From the NCBI GenBank assembly GCA_022823465.1, contig JAJEHX010000035.1:1-64000 (forward strand): DNA of 64,000 bases, given 5' to 3'. The DNA is from Candidatus Latescibacterota bacterium (GTDB lineage: Bacteria; JAAXHH01). The translations under genes and the position numbers were made by a program. The notes beneath the pieces were generated by a model that did no database searches, was not told the origin of the DNA, and saw nothing but the letters and a program-made list of their open reading frames with translations. Shown here piece after piece: positions 1-8,009 of this stretch (its first letter is position 1; every line of letters starts with the position of its first letter).

Positions 1-417
1 AACGGGACGAGAGCTATAGCCGCATTCAACAGTGCCGGAGGGGAGAATTACACGGGGGCCAAGGTGCCCGTGGAGAATGAGGAAGGTGGAGCGGGCACTC
101 GAGACGGGCACTGGCGCAACTCGGTGATCGGGCCGAATGAACTCATGGATGGGTTCGGCAATCCCGCACAGACCGAACACGACCCACTCAGCCTGATCAC
201 CATTGAATCCATGGCCGATCTCGGATACACTGTCGATGTCACACAGGCCGGTACGTATATGCTGCCGTCAGACGATGAGGAATCGCTGATCGCGAGTCGA
301 TTCCAAAACCAGATACCTCTGAACTGCTTTGCCGCTCGGCGATTCCAGGCCAGGATAATCGAGCGTAACACGACGATTGTCCCGCTGTTCGAACGCAGTG
401 TTAGACCATCAAAGTGA
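1..417 (+). CDS. Leishmanolysin-like peptidase, C-terminal fragment
   Basis: The reading frame is open from the first base, so only the last 138 residues are seen. The segment GHWRNSVIGPNELMDGF followed by PLSLITIESMADLGYTVD matches the end of the catalytic domain of secreted leishmanolysin (M8) proteins: the H of GHW is the third zinc ligand in that family, and the ELM...S..T..S..DLGY pattern is typical of bacterial members. The HExxH active site must lie outside the window. After residue ~100 there is a short unrelated tail rich in R and F. The stop codon overlaps the GTG start of the next gene by four bases, so the two are probably cotranscribed. Function as a surface or secreted metalloprotease is inferred from the family. 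Confidence 0.7.
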   Translation, partial: NGTRAIAAFNSAGGENYTGAKVPVENEEGGAGTRDGHWRNSVIGPNELMDGFGNPAQTEHDPLSLITIESMADLGYTVDVTQAGTYMLPSDDEESLIASRFQNQIPLNCFAARRFQARIIERNTTIVPLFERSVRPSK

Positions 418-1031
418 AACGCGCGGGGATCGAAATGTCCGCGATAGTTCTTATCTTTGGCCTTCTGGCCGTCTGCGCGGTGCTCCAGCATGTTGGTGTA
501 GACAGAACCGCCGGGGAATCGGTTTTGGTCGCGGGCGGGTGCAAGCCGATTTCGGAAAGTTTGTTTGACGCTGCGACACTGTCGGACCGCCCGGGCGAAT
601 ACGGCCTGACGCTTGTGGAGGTAGCTGGTGATTCACCCGAACGTTCCGCGTTGGGTACACTTACCCTGCGACCGCACAAGTCTGAGCTCGACTCGTTGAG
701 AAGTGTCTCTACACCGCTATACGGGTTTTCGGACATCGACCTCCAATCGGTCGGCGCTTACCGCGTCGGGGATCCCGGCAGCGAGGATCCCGACGCGCCC
801 GGCGTGCTCGTGTTGGAAAGCGACCGCGATGGACGGCGCGTCATCATCTTGCGCCTCGGATCGGAAGCAAACCGTCGGGACCGGGTACGCTATGACGGAG
901 CCTACATGGTGCTGGAGGTACAACGGATCGATGAAGACGGTTTTGCCGGAAGCTGGCGGAGTGGATTCCCGATGTCGGGGACTCGGTCGAGGACTCGAGG
1001 GTACTTCTGTGCCATACAAGTCCCCCAATGA
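414..1031 (+). CDS. Hypothetical membrane-anchored or secreted protein
   Basis: Encodes 205 aa. It starts at a GTG that overlaps the preceding stop (GTGA); an ATG seven codons later is an alternative. Residues ~8-24 form one hydrophobic segment, read as an uncleaved signal anchor or signal peptide; the rest is soluble and mostly beta-like, with Cys43 and Cys199 as candidates for a disulfide. I recognise no family. The four-base overlap with the leishmanolysin-like gene suggests translational coupling and a role at the same cellular site. The gene ends 50 bp from a convergent permease gene and no clear terminator separates them. Confidence 0.5.
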   Translation: MKRAGIEMSAIVLIFGLLAVCAVLQHVGVDRTAGESVLVAGGCKPISESLFDAATLSDRPGEYGLTLVEVAGDSPERSALGTLTLRPHKSELDSLRSVSTPLYGFSDIDLQSVGAYRVGDPGSEDPDAPGVLVLESDRDGRRVIILRLGSEANRRDRVRYDGAYMVLEVQRIDEDGFAGSWRSGFPMSGTRSRTRGYFCAIQVPQ

Positions 1032-1081
1032 CTTCTATCGGCCCTACAAACCAGTTCATACGATCCACTCCTGACCATGCC

Positions 1082-1915
1082 TCATCCCCCCGTCAACATC
1101 ACCCCCCCCGCAACCAGCACGAGCCCCGTGATGGTAATCTGCAGGTAACGCTCAGGGATCCTGCGGGACATCCGCACGCCCACGGGCACGCCCAACAGCG
1201 AACCGGCCGCCATGGTCACGGCAATGGCGAGATCCATTTGGCTGCTGCCGGCGTATATGATCGAACTCGTGAGGGTCAGCGTCAGTGCGATGAAGATCGA
1301 CGAGCCCACCGTATCCACGGCGGTCAGGCGGAAAATGATGATCATGAGCGGCACGATGAGTATGCCACTGCCTACCGAGGTGGAGGCGATCAGCCCGCCG
1401 ATGAGCGCGCCCAGTACGGCCACGATGAGGATCCTGGCGCCCGTGACCCGGGCGGGAGTCCGGTCTGCCGCCGCGTGGGAACCCGGACGCATGAACATAT
1501 GCCACAGGATCAGCACGCCCGACAGTATGACGACTACCGCGATAAATTGACGGAGGTTTTCCTGGAGTTCCTGCCAGGCCGGGTCCGCCTCGTCCATTGC
1601 GCCGGCGTAACCCGTAATCCATAGCGCCACGGCCACGGTCGCCGGCACGGCGCCTATGAGAAAGTACGCCGAGGTCCGGAACCGGATAGTGCCCTGCCTG
1701 TAATGGAAGAATACGGCCGGGAGTTTGCAGAGACAGGAATAGAGATGGGCGGTGCCCACCGCTACCGTGGACGGCAACCCGAATCCCAGTGTCAGCACCG
1801 GAAGAATGAGCACTCCGCCGCCGATGCCGGTCATGCCGATGCACGCGCCGATCAGCGCGCCGGCCACGAGTTGTACGACGGTTGTCAGGACACCCACGTC
1901 CATAGATTGCGTCAA
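1082..1915 (-). CDS. TauE/SafE family membrane permease
   Basis: Encodes 277 aa of almost continuous hydrophobic segments (about eight), the usual size for TauE/SafE (DUF81) proteins. Two half-repeats carry the family signature: GMTGIGGGVLILPVL at residues ~28-42 and ASTSVGSGILIVPLM at ~177-191. Family members export or import sulfite, sulfoacetate and other small organosulfur anions across the inner membrane. The substrate cannot be told here, as no sulfur gene lies nearby. It is divergent from the NrtR-like regulator gene with about 100 bp between starts, so that region could serve both. Confidence 0.85.
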   Translation of the reverse strand: MTQSMDVGVLTTVVQLVAGALIGACIGMTGIGGGVLILPVLTLGFGLPSTVAVGTAHLYSCLCKLPAVFFHYRQGTIRFRTSAYFLIGAVPATVAVALWITGYAGAMDEADPAWQELQENLRQFIAVVVILSGVLILWHMFMRPGSHAAADRTPARVTGARILIVAVLGALIGGLIASTSVGSGILIVPLMIIIFRLTAVDTVGSSIFIALTLTLTSSIIYAGSSQMDLAIAVTMAAGSLLGVPVGVRMSRRIPERYLQITITGLVLVAGGVMLTGG

Positions 1916-2015
1916 CGCTCCCTATGCCAGAACGATAACCGGTTCCCGCCCACCGACGCGTCCGCCCATTTTTTTCTTGCCACGAATGCCGGAACGATGC
2001 AAACATGACCTTGCG

Positions 2016-2675
2016 ATGATACCGACCAAACCATACGCGGCCACGGATCTGGGCATCTTCCGGTTTCTCGACGGCAAGCTGCTGGTCTACCTGGTCGAGT
2101 TGAAGATCGAACCCTTCGTGGGCCGATATTCACTGCCCGGTACACTGGTACTTGAAACAGAGGACCTCGAGGCGGCCGTCCGACGCGCCTACCGCGAGGC
2201 GACGGGCCGGGTCGACGCCTACTTCGAGCAGGTATACACCTTTTCCGCCATCGACCGCGATCCCAAAAGACGCACGATCTCGACGGCCTACATGGGGTTT
2301 CCAGGCAGCCCGGACGTCCCCTTTGTGCCCGTGGACAAGTACCGCACGGGGGATTGGTTCTACGTCAACGACACCCCGTCGCTGGCATACGATCACAATG
2401 AGATCCTGAAGGTGTGCACGGAAAGAATCGCGGCGAAACTGAATTACACGAATATCGCCCTGCTGCTGCTTCCCAACGAATTTACCCTGGCGGAACTGCA
2501 GTGCGTATATGAACAGGGGCTCGGCGAAAGGCTGGAAACCCGGAGTTTCAGCGACAAGGTCCTGTCGCTGGACATGATAGAAGCCACCGGCGAAGTACGC
2601 GAGGAAGATAACGCTCCGCCGGTCCCCATCTACCGCGCCGCGCACCGGGAACTGCAGGAAATCCCCTTCATCTGA
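2016..2675 (+). CDS. NrtR-family regulator with degenerate Nudix domain
   Basis: Encodes 219 aa from ATG 2016; an in-frame ATG at 1986 is possible. Residues ~8-140 form a Nudix fold and ~145-195 a winged helix, including LLPNEFTLAELQ and the R-x-F-x-x-K-V-L recognition-helix region, as in NrtR, the NAD-metabolism repressor that binds ADP-ribose. The Nudix box, expected as GX5EX7REUXEEXGU, reads here from G42 to G64 with R-A-Y-R-E-A-T-G replacing R-E-x-x-E-E-x-G, so the metal-binding glutamates are mostly lost. That suggests a ligand sensor and not a hydrolase. No NAD genes adjoin it. It is divergent from the permease and convergent with korB. Confidence 0.72.
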   Translation: MIPTKPYAATDLGIFRFLDGKLLVYLVELKIEPFVGRYSLPGTLVLETEDLEAAVRRAYREATGRVDAYFEQVYTFSAIDRDPKRRTISTAYMGFPGSPDVPFVPVDKYRTGDWFYVNDTPSLAYDHNEILKVCTERIAAKLNYTNIALLLLPNEFTLAELQCVYEQGLGERLETRSFSDKVLSLDMIEATGEVREEDNAPPVPIYRAAHRELQEIPFI

Positions 2676-2712
2676 AAAGCGGATCTACCCCGCGACACGT
2701 CATCTTCATCGT

Positions 2713-3633
2713 CTACATCATGCGCTTGATGATCCGGTCGGACTGATCCCTGGTGATCCCCAGTTCACGGCGGGCTATTGCGCCGCCTTCGTCCAGCACC
2801 GGTTCCTGGTCGCCCAGCGTGGGGGCGTCCTTCTTCTGAAAGAACAGGCCGGTGTAGATCTCATCCCCCCAGATCATGGCCTTTTCGCAGGCCGCCTTCC
2901 AGTCGCCCGGATCGTGGCCTTCGTCCTCCAGCTTCTTGACGCGCTGCTTGAAGAAGGGGTAGTCGTTGTCCTTGTTGAAGGTGACGCAGGGACTGAATAC
3001 GTCGATCAGGGCGAAGCCCCTGTGCTGGACGGCCTGTTCGATGAGCCCGGTCAGGTGGCGGGCATCGCCGCTGAAGGCCCGGGCCACGAAGGTCGCGCCG
3101 TTCATGATCGCCGCCGTGATGGGATTGATCGGCGCTTCCACGCTGCCGAAGGGCGTGCTCTTGGTCCGCATGTCGATGCTACTGGTGGGGGACACCTGTC
3201 CCGTGGTCAATCCATAGATCTGGTTGTCCATGACGATGTAGGTCAGGTCCACGTTCCGCCGTGCCGTGTGGGTAAAGTGATTTCCGCCGATTCCGTATCC
3301 GTCGCCGTCTCCCCCGGTGACGAACACGGTGAGCTCGTGGTTCCCCATCTGCGCGCCCGTGGCCACGGCCAGCGCGCGGCCGTGCAGGGTATGCATGCCG
3401 TAGGAATTGAAGAATCCCGGGAAATTCGAGGAACAGCCGATGCCGCTGATCGTGAGGATCTCGTGGGGCTGGAGTCCGAGGTTGGCGCAGGCCCGCTGCA
3501 GACTGCTCAACACGCCGAAATCGCCGCATCCGGGACACCAGTCCGGATCGACCTTGCCCTTGTAGTCCTTCGCTTTTAAGGGGACTGCCGGTTTTTCCTG
3601 TACTTCGTCACGTGTTAAAGTTTCCACTGACAT
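2713..3633 (-). CDS. korB: 2-oxoacid:ferredoxin oxidoreductase, beta subunit
   Basis: Encodes 306 aa, the normal size for the thiamine-diphosphate subunit of KorAB-type enzymes, which convert 2-oxoglutarate or other 2-oxoacids to acyl-CoA and reduce ferredoxin, or run in reverse in CO2 fixation. CPGCGDFG near residue 33 is the family start motif, and the thiamine diphosphate/Mg site is seen in GGDGDGYGIGGNH followed by MDNQIYGLTTGQ. It lies 12 bp downstream of korA on the same strand and forms a two-gene operon with it. Exact 2-oxoacid preference cannot be read from the sequence. Confidence 0.92.
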   Translation of the reverse strand: MSVETLTRDEVQEKPAVPLKAKDYKGKVDPDWCPGCGDFGVLSSLQRACANLGLQPHEILTISGIGCSSNFPGFFNSYGMHTLHGRALAVATGAQMGNHELTVFVTGGDGDGYGIGGNHFTHTARRNVDLTYIVMDNQIYGLTTGQVSPTSSIDMRTKSTPFGSVEAPINPITAAIMNGATFVARAFSGDARHLTGLIEQAVQHRGFALIDVFSPCVTFNKDNDYPFFKQRVKKLEDEGHDPGDWKAACEKAMIWGDEIYTGLFFQKKDAPTLGDQEPVLDEGGAIARRELGITRDQSDRIIKRMM

Positions 3634-3645
3634 GATGGGGACTCC

Positions 3646-5490
3646 TTAGACGATGACTTCCTGATAGGGCACGTAGATGTCTGTCGTTTCGGCCAGCAAC
3701 TCCCTGACTCCCTCGACGATTTGGTGGGGCATGAAGGGTTCTCCGTCGTATTTGCGGATATGGCCGTCTGCCGTCAACCCGGTCTCGCTGCGCAGATAGC
3801 GATGAAACTGGCCGGAATAGTTGTTTTCCACGATTACGGTCCGCTTCGCGTTCGCAAACACGTCCGCGATAGCTTCCGCGTGAAGCGGGACGATCCATTT
3901 TACGGGCAGGTGATTCACCGCGATGCCTTCTTCGCTCAGCATCTCCACCGCTTCGCTGATCACGCCCCGGGTCGAACCCCATCCGATGAGCGTGACTTCG
4001 GCGTCGGCGGCGCCCGAAAGCTCGGGCGGGTCGATGTGGCCCGCCGCGCCCTTGAACTTCCGTGCCCGCTTTTCCACCATTTTGCGGCGCTTGTGGGGAT
4101 TGGTGAACTCGTCGCTCACCAGGACGCCGTCTTCGTCGTGTTCGTCCGTGGCCACCACGTGGGCGTATCCCTGCACGCCGGGAAGGGCGCGGGGCGATAT
4201 GCCGCTTTCGGTGTTCTCGTACCGCAGGTAACCATTACTCGGCGCTCCGATGAGCCCATGGCCGTTCGCTTCCTGCGAACCCGTCGGTATATCGCTCACG
4301 TCCGTTCGGGATTCGGTAATCACGGCGCCCCGGTCAATGTGCGGTTGCATATCGATGGCGTCCGGGTCGACGCTGAAGGTGCCTTCGGAAATCAGCAGAT
4401 CCGAAATCACGATGCCCGGGCACTGGAAATGATCCACCAGGTTGAACAGTTCGGGCATGGTGTTGAAGGCGTCCAGCGCATCGGTAGGCGCCACGATGAA
4501 CCGCTCGAAATCGACCTGGCTCGCGCCGAGAATCTGCCAGAGATCGCCCTGTTCCGTCTTGGTGGGCACGCCCGTGGACGGCCCCGCCCGCTGCACGTCG
4601 ATGAAGACGACGGGTATCTCCATCATCGCCGCGCTTCCGACCGCCTCGGTCATCAGGGCGAAACCGCCGCCCGACGTCGCGCACATGGACCGGCAACCCG
4701 TGTGGGCGGCGCCGATCGCCATGTTGGCCACGCCGATCTCGTCCTCGACCTGCCGCACCATGATGCCCAGTTCCCGCGCGTTCTTCGCCATCCAGTGGAG
4801 GACGCCCGTGGAGGGGCTCATGGGATAGGCGCAGTAGAATTTGACGCCCGCCGCCGCGCCGCCCATGGCGATCGCATCGTTGCCGTTCCACACCGCCAGC
4901 GGCTTGCCGCCGGAAGGGACGGTAAGGGAAAAGGGCTCGAAGTGCGCCGCGGCGTAGTCGTAACCCGCCCGGGCGACGCCCACGTTCTCGTCGACCACGT
5001 CCTGTCCCTTGCGCTGGAACTGCATGGTGAGGATGTCTTCCAGGATCTGGAAGTCAACGTCGAGGAGGTTCAGGATCGTGCCGAGGGCGACGGTGTTCTG
5101 CACGAGCTTGTTGCGGTTGTTGTCGGTCAGTTCGCCGATGGGTAGTGGACACAGGTGCACGCCGTCTTCAGGACTCCCCGGCGTGATGGTGTCGCTATTG
5201 TAGATGACCCGCGTGCCGGGTCCCATGAGACCCAGGTGGCGGTCCATCGTATCCTGGTTCAGGCAGACCAGCAGGTCGAGCTTGTCGCCATGGTTGTGAA
5301 CCGGTTGATCGCCGATCCTCATCGTGAGGAATATGTGGCCGCCCCGGATGATCGACTGGTAGGCATTGTAGGCGTTGAGGTGCAGGCCGCGGCGGATGAA
5401 GATCCGGGCCAGCACGTTGCCCGGCGTGGCGATCCCCTGGCCCGCTGCGCCGCCTATGGCAATGGCCAGGTCGAATCTGTCTGAACTCAT
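3646..5490 (-). CDS. korA: 2-oxoacid:ferredoxin oxidoreductase, alpha subunit (gamma-alpha fusion)
   Basis: Encodes 614 aa. Residues ~1-190 are the gamma domain (GGAAGQGIATPG, then RGGHIFLTMRIG), fused to the pyrimidine-binding and C-terminal alpha domains (GNDAIAMGGAAAGVKFY, YPMSPSTGVLHW). This is the usual KorA architecture of the two-subunit enzyme. It acts with KorB to form acyl-CoA with ferredoxin as electron partner. Transcription probably starts from the TTGACA/TATTTT promoter near 5600. No ferredoxin gene is next to it. A long open frame on the opposite strand (3721-5145) is a codon-bias shadow. Confidence 0.93.
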   Translation of the reverse strand: MSSDRFDLAIAIGGAAGQGIATPGNVLARIFIRRGLHLNAYNAYQSIIRGGHIFLTMRIGDQPVHNHGDKLDLLVCLNQDTMDRHLGLMGPGTRVIYNSDTITPGSPEDGVHLCPLPIGELTDNNRNKLVQNTVALGTILNLLDVDFQILEDILTMQFQRKGQDVVDENVGVARAGYDYAAAHFEPFSLTVPSGGKPLAVWNGNDAIAMGGAAAGVKFYCAYPMSPSTGVLHWMAKNARELGIMVRQVEDEIGVANMAIGAAHTGCRSMCATSGGGFALMTEAVGSAAMMEIPVVFIDVQRAGPSTGVPTKTEQGDLWQILGASQVDFERFIVAPTDALDAFNTMPELFNLVDHFQCPGIVISDLLISEGTFSVDPDAIDMQPHIDRGAVITESRTDVSDIPTGSQEANGHGLIGAPSNGYLRYENTESGISPRALPGVQGYAHVVATDEHDEDGVLVSDEFTNPHKRRKMVEKRARKFKGAAGHIDPPELSGAADAEVTLIGWGSTRGVISEAVEMLSEEGIAVNHLPVKWIVPLHAEAIADVFANAKRTVIVENNYSGQFHRYLRSETGLTADGHIRKYDGEPFMPHQIVEGVRELLAETTDIYVPYQEVIV

Positions 5491-5584
5491 CGGTTTCTCC
5501 TGTCTGACCGTCGTTTACAACCCGGTTCTGCCGGTCGGGAATGAGCATTTTCGTCAGATGGTGATCGTTGCAGTGGGAACTTAC

Positions 5585-5613
5585 AAAATACACAGCCCGC
5601 CCGGGGATGTCAA
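5585..5613 (-). promoter_or_regulatory. Promoter of korAB
   Basis: On the minus strand a perfect TTGACA (5613-5608) is followed after 17 bp by TATTTT (5590-5585), about 90 bp ahead of korA. Both boxes and the spacing fit a housekeeping sigma-70 promoter. It lies only 24 bp from a promoter-like sequence pointing the other way. Confidence 0.6.
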
Positions 5614-5636
5614 CCATTCTAGTTTGGATTTGATCC

Positions 5637-5665
5637 TTGACGCCGCGACGATAGTGACATACCTT
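5637..5665 (+). promoter_or_regulatory. Candidate promoter of a small RNA
   Basis: TTGACG (5637-5642), 17 bp, then TACCTT (5660-5665). It points rightward toward the imperfect hairpin and terminator at 5666-5800, with no protein frame that has a ribosome site between them. The -10 box is weak, and a start seven bases downstream would trim the outer hairpin by a few bases, so the true start may differ. Confidence 0.35.
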
Positions 5666-5800
5666 GAATGCGAGGGACCAGGAAACGGCTCGCGGTTAGC
5701 GTCGTGCTTCGAGTCGGCATTTGTTAACCGGTTTCCCGTTCTTCGCATTTTACTTTTTTATTTACAAAACCCCGGTTCCGGACCGGGGTTTTGTATTTTT
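5666..5800 (+). ncRNA. Candidate structured small RNA
   Basis: Between korA and the gene at 5962 the plus strand can fold into a long interrupted hairpin. 5666-5675 pairs with 5741-5750 (ten pairs, two G-U), GGAAAC 5681-5686 pairs with GTTTCC 5731-5736, and CGGTTA 5693-5698 pairs with TAACCG 5725-5730, closing a 26-base apical region. A U-rich linker and a 12-bp terminator hairpin follow. Nested helices with asymmetric internal loops, an upstream promoter-like sequence and a dedicated terminator suggest an independent RNA of roughly 130 nt. It does not match SRP, tmRNA, RNase P or a riboswitch that I know, and is too short for usual 6S RNA. Confidence 0.4.
5765..5800 (+). terminator. Intrinsic terminator
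   Basis: CAAAACCCCGGT (5765-5776) and ACCGGGGTTTTG (5782-5793) form a perfect 12-bp stem with a five-base loop, followed by TATTTTT. The T-run is on the plus strand, although no protein gene ends here, which is the main reason to suspect a short RNA gene upstream. On the minus strand the tail is poorer. Confidence 0.8.
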
Positions 5801-5860
5801 GGTCAAACTGCTCCGGCGACAGCCCCGACCTCGGGCTCTTGATGTCCAGGAAAAGACCGG

Positions 5861-5889
5861 TTGACGCTATCGCGATTGCGGGGTAATTA
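5861..5889 (+). promoter_or_regulatory. Promoter of the 5962-7960 gene set
   Basis: TTGACG (5861-5866), 17-bp spacer, TAATTA (5884-5889), about 72 bp ahead of the ATG at 5962, which has a good GGAGG ribosome site. The rest of the 5491-5961 gap holds only the features listed and a small CTCCG/CGGAG hairpin near 5920. Confidence 0.55.
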
Positions 5890-5961
5890 CAATAAACAGC
5901 GTATGAAGCCGACGGGTGAACTCCGACGGAGCATCAGCAGTCGAGTCTTGCAGGAGGTCGC

Positions 5962-6396
5962 ATGACAGGAACTATTGAAGGATGGGTAACTCGCGCCGAA
6001 AAGAAAATCACCTCAGGCGTGGGGGTATCGCTGGAGGACCTCGACGAGTTGAAGACGATGGCGGGCGAACCCCGGCAGCATCTGCTCTACATCTGGGCGA
6101 ACGCGGACCTGATCACGGCCGAGGTGATATCCTGGAACTATTTCGGCCCCTTCGACGGCGAATACCAGTTCGACCCCCGCCACGAATGTCCCTACGGGAA
6201 CGTGAAGGAGGCCATGGCGGACGGCTGGCGGATCATCTCTTTCCCAGCAGTCGAGTATCCCCTGGAAAACAGCCACAACCAGCTGGGCCACGAGTTTGTC
6301 CTGGAGCGTTTCTTCGCTCCGGGGGTCGGCCTGCCTCATACGCCACACGGGGCCAGAAAGCAGGACGCGGGGCAGGGAGCCGAAAATGGCCGATGA
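5962..6396 (+). CDS. Hypothetical protein upstream of dioxygenase
   Basis: Encodes 144 aa with a clear GGAGG site nine bases before ATG. It is soluble, without a signal peptide or membrane segment. Residues ~45-110 contain a compact region with WANADLITAE, FGPFDGEY and a GWRIISFP strand. The last ~20 residues are polar and G/A-rich. I do not recognise a family. Its end overlaps the start of the first dioxygenase by 11 bp, so it is the first gene of a probable three-gene transcript and may have a related role, for example in binding the substrate, but this is inference only. Confidence 0.6.
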   Translation: MTGTIEGWVTRAEKKITSGVGVSLEDLDELKTMAGEPRQHLLYIWANADLITAEVISWNYFGPFDGEYQFDPRHECPYGNVKEAMADGWRIISFPAVEYPLENSHNQLGHEFVLERFFAPGVGLPHTPHGARKQDAGQGAENGR

Positions 6397-7174
6397 CTAC
6401 AGGGCGCTAAAAAAACAGTTCGTAGATACGGGTTACGTCCTGCTCGAAGACTGGTTCGAAGCGGATCTGGTGGATCGGATCAGCGGGGACAGCCTGGCGT
6501 ACAAGGGCATATCCGTATTCGAACGGGAGAGTGTCGGGGATCTGCTCGCCCATCCCCGGGTCGTGGACTTTGTGGCCTATCTGCTCGAATCGCCCGATAT
6601 CGCCATCAGCCCCTTCCGGTTCTGGAACCATCTGACCCCTGGCGGCACGAGCGACGGAGGAGGCTGGCACGTGGACGACACGTGGATGGCGGACCGCCCT
6701 TTGACGGAGCTCCTCTGCATGTACTATCCGCAGGACGTCGCCGAAGACATGGGGCCGACCATGTTGCTGCCCGGCAGCCACCGGAGGCTGTACACGCCGA
6801 GCCAGACCCGCAAACTGGGCTGGATCCGGGGCCAGGAGAAGCTCACGGTCCGAGCAGGTTCGCTGGCCATTACCTACCCTTCCATCCTCCATGCCAGGGC
6901 GGCCCATTTCTCCGAACGGCCGAGATCCATGATCAAGTATGGCTACGAGATCGCGGATGCGCGGTACGGCTACTACGTCACGCGGGAAACCCACGACAAC
7001 CTGGCCCGGTCGGAGATCGGACGCGGACTGGTCCGGTTCGCGGAGATCAAAGACAAGCGGGACGCGGTCTGGAACAGCTACTGGGATTTCCACCAGAGCT
7101 ATACGTTCCAGGATTTCAAGCACCAGATCGGCGTCGTGGGCCGCGCCCTGCGCAAGCACCTCGAACACGAATAG
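6386..7174 (+). CDS. Phytanoyl-CoA dioxygenase (PhyH) family protein
   Basis: Encodes 262 aa. A Fe(II)/2-oxoglutarate-dependent dioxygenase: the facial triad is visible as H95-x-D97 (GGGWHVDDTW) and distal H169, with the 2-oxoglutarate-binding R180 eleven residues later. The ATG at 6386 lies inside the end of the preceding gene, giving an 11-bp overlap and translational coupling. Such enzymes hydroxylate unactivated C-H bonds of small metabolites; the substrate cannot be inferred. A second member of the same family follows after 12 bp. They share the fold but little sequence, so this is not a recent duplication. Confidence 0.88.
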   Translation: MADDYRALKKQFVDTGYVLLEDWFEADLVDRISGDSLAYKGISVFERESVGDLLAHPRVVDFVAYLLESPDIAISPFRFWNHLTPGGTSDGGGWHVDDTWMADRPLTELLCMYYPQDVAEDMGPTMLLPGSHRRLYTPSQTRKLGWIRGQEKLTVRAGSLAITYPSILHARAAHFSERPRSMIKYGYEIADARYGYYVTRETHDNLARSEIGRGLVRFAEIKDKRDAVWNSYWDFHQSYTFQDFKHQIGVVGRALRKHLEHE

Positions 7175-7186
7175 CGGGATTTGCCC

Positions 7187-7960
7187 ATGAACGGCACGGA
7201 AATCGTACGGCGATACGAAGAAGACGGCTATGTCGTCCTGCCCGGAGTCATCGACGGCGGCCTGACCGCCGAAGCCCAGGGGCATGTCGAGTGGATGGGA
7301 CGGAAATATCCCGACGTCCGGCCCGAGCAGTACCATCACCACCTGATCGTGGACGATCCGTTCTGGATCCGCCTCTGCACCGACCCGCGGCTGATCGACG
7401 TCATCGAACCCTTTCTGGGACCCGACATCGCGCTATTCGCGGCCCACTACATCAGCAAGCCCCCAAGGGACGGGCAGCCTGTGCTGTGGCACCAGGACGG
7501 GAACTACTGGCCGCTGGAACCCATGGAGGTCATCACGATCTGGCTGGCCGTGGACGACTCCACCCCGGAGAACGGATGCATGCGGGTCATCCCCGGCAGC
7601 CATCGGGAACAGAAACTGTTCAGGCATCGATCGTCGGAGGGCGAGAACGTACTGCGTTCGGAACTCGACCTGAAGGTGGATGAAACCAGTGCGGCGGACG
7701 TCATCGTGCCGGCGGGCGGCGTATCCCTGCACGATCCCTATCTGATTCACGGGTCGGAGGCCAACCTGTCCGACCGGCGCCGGTGTGGGTTGACCCTCCG
7801 GTACATCCCCACGACCACGCGCATCAAGCGTGAGAACTTCCCCGCCTACCTGTGCCGCGGCAAGGCCGTGGACGGCGTCAACTCCTATCCGCCCCTTCCC
7901 CGGTTCCGGCCCGGCGATCACTATCCCTTCGAAGGGTGCGACCGGCCGCCGTGGATGTGA
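7187..7960 (+). CDS. Phytanoyl-CoA dioxygenase (PhyH) family protein
   Basis: Encodes 257 aa from ATG 7187; a TTG two codons earlier is possible. The iron triad is H102-x-D104 (LWHQDGNYW) with distal H188, and R199 is placed to bind 2-oxoglutarate. GCMRVIPGSH at ~130-139 is the typical strand of the PhyH double-stranded beta helix. It is the third gene of the 5962-7960 set. The final codons (CDRPPWM) are part of a 19-bp sequence repeated twice more after the stop, so the C-terminal end may have been shaped by that duplication. Confidence 0.88.
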   Translation: MNGTEIVRRYEEDGYVVLPGVIDGGLTAEAQGHVEWMGRKYPDVRPEQYHHHLIVDDPFWIRLCTDPRLIDVIEPFLGPDIALFAAHYISKPPRDGQPVLWHQDGNYWPLEPMEVITIWLAVDDSTPENGCMRVIPGSHREQKLFRHRSSEGENVLRSELDLKVDETSAADVIVPAGGVSLHDPYLIHGSEANLSDRRRCGLTLRYIPTTTRIKRENFPAYLCRGKAVDGVNSYPPLPRFRPGDHYPFEGCDRPPWM

Positions 7961-7997
7961 CCGGCCGCCGTGGAATGGACGGCCGCCGTGGAATGGA
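7942..7997. repeat. Tandem repeat, 18-19 bp x 3, over a stop codon
   Basis: Units at 7942-7960, 7961-7979 and 7980-7997 share CCGGCCGCCGTGGA and end in TGTGA or ATGGA. The first contains the stop codon of the dioxygenase gene, the other two are noncoding. The repeat fills the gap before the convergent Mur-ligase-like gene. One of several such post-stop duplications in this window. Confidence 0.9.
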
Positions 7998-8009
7998 CGG
8001 CACGATTCC

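Noticed and set aside
3721-5145. 474-aa plus-strand frame opposite korA
   Set aside because: H/G/R/V-rich shadow of a conserved gene, typical of the antisense frame at high GC.
5666-5800. 6S RNA, SRP RNA or tmRNA
   Set aside because: Length and motifs do not match: no central bubble of 6S size, no SRP GGUCAGG/GGAAGCAGC loop, no tRNA-like ends.
6386-7960. Recent tandem duplication of the PhyH genes
   Set aside because: They share only the fold motifs and little sequence elsewhere; an old divergence or independent recruitment is more likely.
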